NCBI RefSeq assembly: GCF_006716485.1
Contig: NZ_VFPD01000001.1
Span: 1,735,096 to 1,799,095 of the forward strand
Direction of reading: 5' to 3'
Origin: Chryseobacterium aquifrigidense
GTDB taxonomy: Bacteria; Bacteroidota; Bacteroidia; Flavobacteriales; Weeksellaceae
DNA: 64,000 bases
Position numbers and translations under genes: made by a program
Shown here: in pieces, positions 58,231 to 64,000 of the stretch
Layout of the letters: every line of letters begins with the position of its first letter
Position numbering within the stretch: the stretch's first letter is position 1
Notes under the pieces: model-generated
Databases searched by the model: none
What the model saw: only the letters and a program-made list of their open reading frames with translations
Told to the model about the DNA's origin: nothing

Positions 58231-60180
58231 TTATCTCTTATGTTTAATTCTGTGTAATTTATACTTTTTATCTTTCTTCTGTCTTAAAATAATTCCGGCC
58301 AATGGGGGCAGCTTCACCGTCATTGTTTTTGTATACCCTCTCCATTCTTCATACTTCTCGTCCAGGATTTCAGGCACGACACCACTTCCACTGTATTTTT
58401 CATCATCCGAATTTAAAATAACTTCCCAGTGTGTTCCTGCAGGAATCCCGATTTTATAATCCAGAACTTTTGGTGCCAGGTTTAAAGCCACCATCAGGAC
58501 ATCTTCTTTCTTTTTTCCTTTTCTGAGGTATACATACACCGAGTTTTCCAGATCATCTGCTTCCACCCATTCAAAACCGTGTTTATCAAACTGATTTTCA
58601 TAAAAAGCAGTTTCTGATCTGTACAGATGATTCAGGTCTTTCACTATATCCTGCATTCCTTTGTGGACAGGATATTTCAGCAAATGCCAGTCCAGGCTTC
58701 GGGTAAAATTCCATTCACTGGTCTGCCCGAACTCATCCCCCATAAAAAGCAGCTTGGCTCCGGGATGGGTGTACATATAAACATATAAGGTACGGAGATT
58801 AGCAAATTTCTGCCATTCATCGCCTTTCATTTTATAGATAAGACTTGCTTTTCCGTGTACTACTTCATCGTGTGACAAAGGCATCATATAATTTTCATTA
58901 TACATATACATGGAAGCAAAAGTCAGCTTATGATGATGGAATTTACGGTTAACAAAATCTTCTTTGAAATAGTCCAGTGTATCATGCATCCATCCCATCA
59001 TCCATTTCATTCCAAATCCTACGCCACCGTCATGAACAGGTTTTGTAAGCATGGGAAAATCTGAACTTTCTTCCGCTATGGTGATGATATTATCTCCAAA
59101 TTCTTTATAAACAGCTGTATTAAATTCCTGTAGGAAAGTTTTAGCCTCCAGATTTACATTGGTTCCATATATATTAGGTTCCCATTCCCCTTCGTTTCTT
59201 GAATAATCAAGATGAAGCATTGAGGTTACGGCATCCACACGCAATCCGTCTGCATGATAACGGTCCAGCCAGAACATTGCATTGGAGATCAGAAAAGATT
59301 TCACTTCATTTCTTCCGTAATTGAAAATATAGGACTTCCAATCCGGATGAAACCCTTTTCGCGGATCTTCGTGTTCGTACAGATAAGATCCGTCAAAGCG
59401 ATGAAGACCATTGGCATCTCCCGGAAAATGGGACGGAACCCAATCCAGAATAACGCCTATACTATTTTTATGAAGTTCATCAATAAGAAACATCAGATCC
59501 TGCGGTGAACCAAAGCGAGAGGTTGCTGCATAAAAACCGGTGATCTGATATCCCCAGCTGGGTTCGTAAGGATATTCCATTACGGGCATAAATTCCACAT
59601 GGGTAAATCCCATTTCTTTTATATAGGGAACCAGTTTTTTGGCAATATCTCTATAGTTTAAAAAACGTTGAGGCTGATCATCTTCTCTTACCCAGGAGCC
59701 CAAATGCAGTTCATATACGGATATCGGGGCTTCCAGCCTGTTTGTTTTCCATCGGTTATCCATCCACTCCTGGTCATTCCACTCATACCATGTGGTAGAA
59801 ACCAGGGAAGCTGCCTGAATATTCTGTTCCCAGCTTACCGCATAAGGATCACTTTTTTCCAGAATTTCGCCTCCTTGTGTTTCAATAGCATATTTGTATA
59901 ATGTTCCCCAGGTTAATCCTTCAATAAATCCTTCCCAAATCCCTGACTCATCCCATCTTGGAAACAAAATATGATCTTTGTGATTCCAGTTGTTAAAGTT
60001 TCCAATCACAGAAACTTTCTTTGCATTGGGTGCCCAAACAGAAAAATATACGCCCTTTACGCCATCTTTTTCAGCAGAATGCGCCCCAAATTTGCCATAC
60101 AGCTTATAATGTCTACCTTCTTTGAAAAGGTACACATCATGATCGGTGAAAAGCGTGTAGGTCTTAACAGAATTCATCAA
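58231..60180 (-). CDS. glgB: 1,4-alpha-glucan branching enzyme (GH13)
   Basis: 649 residues. N-terminal CBM48-like domain (about 30-110, YFSVWAPNAKKVSVIGNFNNW), then the GH13 barrel: HVEFMPVMEYPYEPSWGYQ (about 195), catalytic Asp in YHADGLRVDAVTSMLHLDY (about 320), catalytic Glu in ITIAEESSDFP (about 372), and PLSHDEVVHGKASLI (about 437). A C-terminal beta domain ends in the basic KKYKLHRIKHKR. It makes alpha-1,6 branches. First gene of the operon; the upstream gap holds the nested inverted repeat at 60224-60260. Confidence 0.97.
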   Translation of the reverse strand: MMNSVKTYTLFTDHDVYLFKEGRHYKLYGKFGAHSAEKDGVKGVYFSVWAPNAKKVSVIGNFNNWNHKDHILFPRWDESGIWEGFIEGLTWGTLYKYAIETQGGEILEKSDPYAVSWEQNIQAASLVSTTWYEWNDQEWMDNRWKTNRLEAPISVYELHLGSWVREDDQPQRFLNYRDIAKKLVPYIKEMGFTHVEFMPVMEYPYEPSWGYQITGFYAATSRFGSPQDLMFLIDELHKNSIGVILDWVPSHFPGDANGLHRFDGSYLYEHEDPRKGFHPDWKSYIFNYGRNEVKSFLISNAMFWLDRYHADGLRVDAVTSMLHLDYSRNEGEWEPNIYGTNVNLEAKTFLQEFNTAVYKEFGDNIITIAEESSDFPMLTKPVHDGGVGFGMKWMMGWMHDTLDYFKEDFVNRKFHHHKLTFASMYMYNENYMMPLSHDEVVHGKASLIYKMKGDEWQKFANLRTLYVYMYTHPGAKLLFMGDEFGQTSEWNFTRSLDWHLLKYPVHKGMQDIVKDLNHLYRSETAFYENQFDKHGFEWVEADDLENSVYVYLRKGKKKEDVLMVALNLAPKVLDYKIGIPAGTHWEVILNSDDEKYSGSGVVPEILDEKYEEWRGYTKTMTVKLPPLAGIILRQKKDKKYKLHRIKHKR

Positions 60181-60223
60181 GATCAGTTTGTATTTATATT
60201 TTCCCTGAAACTACGAAAAATAC

Positions 60224-60260
60224 TGACAATAGCGATGAATTATTCATCAAATAATTGTCA
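60224..60260 (-). promoter_or_regulatory. Nested inverted repeat in the glgB leader
   Basis: Outer arms TGACAAT (60224-60230) / ATTGTCA (60254-60260) and inner arms GATGAAT / ATTCATC (60234-60248). It lies between the likely glgB -7 box and the start codon, so it would be in the transcript leader or act as an operator. Confidence 0.5.
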
Positions 60261-60287
60261 AGATCATTCCGTGTTTTGTCTATCTAT

Positions 60288-60295
60288 CAAATATA
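60288..60295 (-). promoter_or_regulatory. -7 box of the glg operon
   Basis: Minus strand TATATTTG fits TAnnTTTG, giving a leader of about 100 bases that contains the repeat at 60224-60260. No -33 element at standard spacing. Confidence 0.45.
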
Positions 60296-60376
60296 TCATT
60301 TTTTAACTCACATTTTTATGATTTCAAAACAATCTTTTTTTATAAATTTAACATCAATATTTTATTAAACACAACG

Positions 60377-61498
60377 ATGAGGTTTGAACTTTATACAGCA
60401 GAAATAGACGACAGACCGGTATTTATTACCGGAAATTTCAACAGCTGGAATCCTAAAGATTATAATTTTCAGCTTAAACAAACTGATACATCCAATTATT
60501 GTATAGAAATTGAAGATCAGGTTCTTCCTGATGATATTGAATATAAATTCACAAAGGGAGGTTGGGAAAATGTAGAACTGGACCAGTATGGCAATATCAC
60601 ACCCAACCGGAAAGTAAAAAAATCTGCAGGTAAAACAGCTGACTCTGTAGAAAAATGGAGACTGAACTGGGGCCCGTTCAAAGAAGAATATTATCCAATA
60701 GCAGAAGTTATTTCCGAAAATTTTTACATTCCACAGCTTGACCGTTACCGTAAGGTTTGGGCACTCCTTCCCTACGACTATCACAACACGGATAAACGAT
60801 ATCCTGTTTTATACCTTCAGGACGCACAAAATCTGTTCAATGAAGGAAGCGGTTTCGGAAATTGGGAAATTGACAAAAAACTATCCATCCTTGCAGAATA
60901 CGGCCGTGGTGATCTTATCATCATTGCGATAGAACATGGCAGCGAGGAAAGAATTAAAGAATATATTTTTGATAATGATCGTGTAGCCAACGGTTCTGAA
61001 GGAAAAAAATACATCCGCTTTATTGCAGATACTTTAAAGCCTTTTGTGGACGAAAATTACAGAACAAAAAAAGACCGCGACAATACCGGAATCGGGGGCA
61101 GCTCATTGGGGGCGCTTATCAGTATATACAGTGGATTTCTTTACCCTGAAGTGTATTCCAAACTTTTGATATTCTCGCCTTCGCTTTGGGTAGAACCGAA
61201 TAACAACTTTCCGATGATGAATTTCCGGGTTCCGTTTAAAACTAAAATTTATCTTTACGGCGGAGGTCAGGAAGGCTCTAAAATGGTCAAAAGAATTCAT
61301 ATTTTTGAAGAATATCTGAAAAGATGGGAAGAAAAAAAACTTTTTGATTTTGAATTTAAAACCAACATCAATCCTGAAGGCACTCACAATGAATTTTATT
61401 GGTCACAGGAATTCCCAAGAGCTATTGAATGGCTGTTCTATGATAATACAGAAAATCCTGTAGAAGTAAAACCACAACAACAAAGCATTAAAAACTAA
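60377..61498 (+). CDS. esterase-fold hydrolase with N-terminal glycogen-binding-like domain
   Basis: 373 residues. The N-terminal ~90 residues (MRFELYTAEIDDRPVFITGNFNSWNPKDYNFQLKQ...) match the CBM20/48 beta-sandwich with the NFNSW strand seen in starch-binding domains. The rest is an alpha/beta hydrolase of the putative esterase family (esterase D/Fes-like): LPYDYHNTDKRYPVLYLQDAQNLF (about 131-154), nucleophile Ser243 in GGSSLGA, and a late GTHNEFYW His (about 343). It lacks a signal peptide. It is divergent from glgB across 196 bases, which suggests a link to glycogen. Substrate unknown; carbohydrate ester or acyl-glucan is possible. Confidence 0.85.
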   Translation: MRFELYTAEIDDRPVFITGNFNSWNPKDYNFQLKQTDTSNYCIEIEDQVLPDDIEYKFTKGGWENVELDQYGNITPNRKVKKSAGKTADSVEKWRLNWGPFKEEYYPIAEVISENFYIPQLDRYRKVWALLPYDYHNTDKRYPVLYLQDAQNLFNEGSGFGNWEIDKKLSILAEYGRGDLIIIAIEHGSEERIKEYIFDNDRVANGSEGKKYIRFIADTLKPFVDENYRTKKDRDNTGIGGSSLGALISIYSGFLYPEVYSKLLIFSPSLWVEPNNNFPMMNFRVPFKTKIYLYGGGQEGSKMVKRIHIFEEYLKRWEEKKLFDFEFKTNINPEGTHNEFYWSQEFPRAIEWLFYDNTENPVEVKPQQQSIKN

Positions 61499-61585
61499 AT
61501 CTATAAACCGTTGCAGAAAATTCAGGCAGTCAAGAACAAATGAAGGCAGCGGTAAAAATGAATTTAGACAATATAACATCTATTT

Positions 61586-63001
61586 ATGAAACTAATCAAT
61601 AAAAAAAACAAAAATTACACTCAGGTTTTTCACCTCTTTACTGAGGAAGAATGGACAAAAACCGGTAAAAATTTCAATAAAAACATTTCCACTTTTTTCA
61701 CAGGAAAGAAATATGAAGTCTTTGTCAATGCCCATGAAGAAGGGATTACGTACTTCATTGGATTAGGAAAATCTACTTTACAAAATTTTGAAATCCAACA
61801 GGCGGCAGCGAGGTTTTCACAGTCTCAAAAAGAAAAACTTCAGGCTGTACCTACATTAGCACTTGCTGATTTCATGAATGAAAAGCAGTTTGAAGAATTT
61901 GTAAAAGGACTGTTAACAGGAACTTACAACTATCCTTTTGATAAAAAACATGCGTTTTGGAATGCCAAATTTGAATTGCATTTTGAAAATTTAAGCCAGA
62001 AAAAGCTTGATCATATCAGCCAGAAAGCAGAAGCTCTGATTAACGGACAGTCTGCCTGCCAGGACTGGCTCAATAAACCAGCCAATCTTAAAAAACCGGA
62101 TATCTTAAGCACATACCTTAAAAATCTGGCTAAAAAATATGACTTAAAATACTCTGCTTTTAACAGAAAAAAATGTGAAGAGCTTGGATTAAGCGCTTAT
62201 CTTTCTGTGAACCAAGGCAGTGCTTATGATGCAGCGTTCACTATTTTAGAATATAAAACGACTGTAAAAAATGCCAAAACTTTCGGATTGGTAGGAAAAT
62301 GTATTTTGTTTGATACGGGAGGAATATCAATAAAAAGCTCTGCCAATCTGCACTATATGAAATCTGATATGGGTGGAGCTACCGCTGTTTTGGGAACGTT
62401 AATCTATGCCGCTGAAATGCAGCTTCCGGTCAATATTATTGCCGTTCTGCCTATTACAGATAATGCTGTTTCTGAAAAGGCGCTTCTTCCAAGTGACGTC
62501 ATCACAGCCTACAACAAAAAAACCATTGAAGTGCTTGATACTGATGCTGAAGGCAGGCTGATTCTTGCAGACGGATTATCTTATCTTGCTAAAAACTACA
62601 AAACCGATTTCCTTATTGACCTGGCTACTTTAACAGGAAGCTCGGTAAGAATGTTCGGAGACACCTGCGCTGCGATGTTCTCCAATAATGAAGAACTTAA
62701 AAACAACCTGATTAAAACCGGAGATCAGACCAATCAGAGGGTTTGGAATCTTCCTTTATGGGACGTCTGGAAAGATGATATCCAGTCTGATGTAGCAGAC
62801 ATGAAAAACATCTCTCTAAAGCCTGTGGGAGACTGTATTATTGCCGCAAAATTCCTGGAGCAATTCATTGAAAATCACCCTAAATGGGCACATTTAGATA
62901 TTGCAGGGGTAGCCTTTGGAAGTGTGGGTTATGCCAAAGAAAAAGCAGCCACTGGTTTTGGAGTTCAACTCCTTGTGAATTTAATCGAAAATTATCACTA
63001 A
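61586..63001 (+). CDS. M17 leucyl aminopeptidase
   Basis: 471 residues. The C-terminal catalytic domain of cytosol aminopeptidases: Lys238 and Asp243 (VGKCILFDTGG), Lys250 (ISIK), Asp261 (MKSDMGGATAV), and Asp320/Glu322/Arg324 in LDTDAEGRLILADG, where the usual NTDAEGR has Asp for Asn. All known metal-binding and catalytic residues are present, so it should be active on N-terminal residues. The N-terminal domain (about 1-165) is less conserved. It lies 87 bases after the esterase gene and 141 before an ATP-grasp gene, separated from the latter by a large inverted repeat. Confidence 0.92.
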   Translation: MKLINKKNKNYTQVFHLFTEEEWTKTGKNFNKNISTFFTGKKYEVFVNAHEEGITYFIGLGKSTLQNFEIQQAAARFSQSQKEKLQAVPTLALADFMNEKQFEEFVKGLLTGTYNYPFDKKHAFWNAKFELHFENLSQKKLDHISQKAEALINGQSACQDWLNKPANLKKPDILSTYLKNLAKKYDLKYSAFNRKKCEELGLSAYLSVNQGSAYDAAFTILEYKTTVKNAKTFGLVGKCILFDTGGISIKSSANLHYMKSDMGGATAVLGTLIYAAEMQLPVNIIAVLPITDNAVSEKALLPSDVITAYNKKTIEVLDTDAEGRLILADGLSYLAKNYKTDFLIDLATLTGSSVRMFGDTCAAMFSNNEELKNNLIKTGDQTNQRVWNLPLWDVWKDDIQSDVADMKNISLKPVGDCIIAAKFLEQFIENHPKWAHLDIAGVAFGSVGYAKEKAATGFGVQLLVNLIENYH

Positions 63002-63036
63002 AAATTAGTTTTTTACAAAAAAACTCTGTATAATTG

Positions 63037-63126
63037 ATTAGTGAATTTTCAAAAATGCACGATATTTTATTTTTTAATATTAATAAAATAACATATAAAT
63101 GCTTTTATTTTTGAAAATTCACTAAT
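63037..63126. repeat. Long inverted repeat with perfect 20-bp arms
   Basis: Outer arms at 63037-63056 and 63107-63126 are exact reverse complements over 20 bases (ATTAGTGAATTTTC... / ...GAAAATTCACTAAT), with GCA / TGC pairing just inside and an AT-rich inner repeat (ATTTTATT / AATAAAAT). It fills the gap between the M17 and ATP-grasp genes and ends 16 bases before the latter's ATG. Confidence 0.7.
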
Positions 63127-63142
63127 TCTTAAAAAACATTAT

Positions 63143-64000
63143 ATGGAGAAGAAAACCATTGTGTGTATTTCGTGCTATTACAAAGGCTACGATTTTATGG
63201 ACGAAATGAAAAAGCTCGGCAATAAAATCATCCTTGTAACCTCCGAAAACCTCAAAGAAAAAAACTGGCCCTGGCATGCTATTGATGAAACATTCTATAT
63301 GCCTGAGCTAAAGCCATCCGTATGGAATCTGGAACACCTTATTCAGGGATTTTCCCACCTGATGAAAACCAGAAAAGTAGATGCTGTAGTGGCTTTGGAT
63401 GATTATGATGTTGAAAAAGCTGCATTAATCAGGGAAACATTCCGTATTCCCGGAATGGGACAGACCACCCACCGATATTTCAGAGATAAACTTGCTATGC
63501 GGCAGAAAGCAAAAGGTTCCGGGATTAGCGTCCCTGAATTTACTGCTGTATTCAATGATCATGAAGTGGAAGAATTTACAGACCGCGTTCCTGCCCCATG
63601 GGTACTGAAACCCCGGTCTGAAGCATCAGCATCAGGAATCAAAAAGATCACCTCCAAAGAACAGCTTCATGAAGCCCTGGAAACTTTGGGAGAAGAACGT
63701 CATCTTTTTTTACTGGAGAGTTTTAAACCCGGAGATGTTTACCATGTGGACAGCCTTACTTTTAACAAGAAAATAGTGTTTACTTCTGCCTCAAAATATC
63801 TTGCACCTCCTATGCAGGTTTCTCATGAAGGCGGTGTTTTCAGATCCAAGACTTTAGGAAGATATTCCGAGGAGTTTAAAGCATTGGAAGAAATAAATGC
63901 CAGAGTTCTTTCCAATTTCGGACTTGTCAACGGAGCCACCCATACAGAATTCATCAGGGGAAAAGAAGATGGAAAATGGTATTTCCTTGAAACGTCATCC
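63143..64000 (+). CDS. ATP-grasp domain protein, partial
   Basis: First 286 codons of a gene cut by the right window edge, frame open to the end. Begins MEKKTIVCISCYYKGYDF, with an N-terminal Rossmann-like part (about 1-110: AVVALDDYDVEKAAL), a linker, and the ATP-grasp core: RDKLAMRQKAKGSGISVPEF (about 117-135), WVLKPRSEASASGIKKI with the nucleotide-binding Lys (about 153-169), LLESFKPGDVYHVDSLTF and GLVNGATHTEFI (about 259-270). Such enzymes join a carboxylate to an amine or thiol using ATP. Substrate unknown; peptide or amino-acid ligases of the carnosine synthase/BtrJ type are relatives. Next to an M17 aminopeptidase. Confidence 0.85.
   Translation, partial: MEKKTIVCISCYYKGYDFMDEMKKLGNKIILVTSENLKEKNWPWHAIDETFYMPELKPSVWNLEHLIQGFSHLMKTRKVDAVVALDDYDVEKAALIRETFRIPGMGQTTHRYFRDKLAMRQKAKGSGISVPEFTAVFNDHEVEEFTDRVPAPWVLKPRSEASASGIKKITSKEQLHEALETLGEERHLFLLESFKPGDVYHVDSLTFNKKIVFTSASKYLAPPMQVSHEGGVFRSKTLGRYSEEFKALEEINARVLSNFGLVNGATHTEFIRGKEDGKWYFLETSS

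Overview
This AT-rich window looks like the chromosome of a flavobacterium, most likely Chryseobacterium or a close relative. The grounds are: two secreted proteins with C-terminal type IX secretion (T9SS) sorting domains; many promoters with the Bacteroidetes -7 element TAnnTTTG; an ATP synthase operon without atpD and atpC; the flavobacterial gene block udk / DivIC-like / mutA; and several families (GxxExxY protein, PG1098-like methyltransferase, PorT-like barrels) typical of the phylum. It is mostly ordinary housekeeping chromosome. I saw no rRNA, tRNA, CRISPR array, insertion sequence or prophage. Genus-level naming is inference.

Layout. 1-7.8 kb, nearly all minus strand: a cut MFS (UMF1) gene, a thiolase, two small envelope proteins, a nucleoside-type transporter with a bifunctional-nuclease-domain protein, etfBA and a short-chain dehydrogenase. 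7.9-10 kb: two paralogous T9SS cargo proteins. 10-18.5 kb: M20 peptidase, small lipoprotein, methyltransferase, GxxExxY protein, DinB, methylmalonyl-CoA mutase small subunit, DivIC-like protein, uridine kinase, ClpS and a CNNM/CorC-like membrane protein. 18.7-24.2 kb: ATP synthase genes (unknown small membrane protein, then atpB-E-F-H-A-G). 24.4-25.7 kb: ffh on the plus strand. 25.8-29.7 kb: five outer-membrane beta-barrel genes, at least two of them tandem duplicates.

29.8-36.8 kb: phoH, a diverged SAM-hydroxide adenosyltransferase homologue, a lone 2-oxoacid dehydrogenase E2, an unrecognised gene, a ClC chloride transporter and rpsF-rpsR-rplI. 37-42.2 kb: an AraC regulator divergent from a TolC / HlyD / 14-TM-type MFS efflux set. 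42.7-47.9 kb: aldehyde dehydrogenase, thioredoxin-fold protein, lipid A-type acyltransferase, glycosyltransferase, exonuclease and apaG. 48-52 kb: 2-oxoglutarate dehydrogenase E2 and E1. 52.2-54.9 kb: SRPBCC protein and S41 peptidase. 55-60.2 kb: a compact glycogen operon glgB-glgA-lipoprotein-glgC, divergent from an esterase with a carbohydrate-binding-like N-terminus. 61.6-64 kb: an M17 aminopeptidase followed by a cut ATP-grasp gene.

Themes. Energy metabolism dominates: thiolase, ETF, OdhAB, a second E2, methylmalonyl-CoA mutase and ATP synthase. The glycogen operon, envelope proteins and a drug-efflux module form a second layer. The least explained material is the intergenic repeat content (inverted-repeat elements near 5.1, 13.3, 15.6, 19.65, 36.9 and 63.1 kb), the lipoprotein inside the glycogen operon, the gene upstream of atpB, the diverged SAM-hydrolase homologue, and several genes whose -7 promoter box abuts the start codon. 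I found no clear evidence of a large undescribed system. The strongest leads are these repeats, the glycogen-locus additions and the M17 / ATP-grasp pair.
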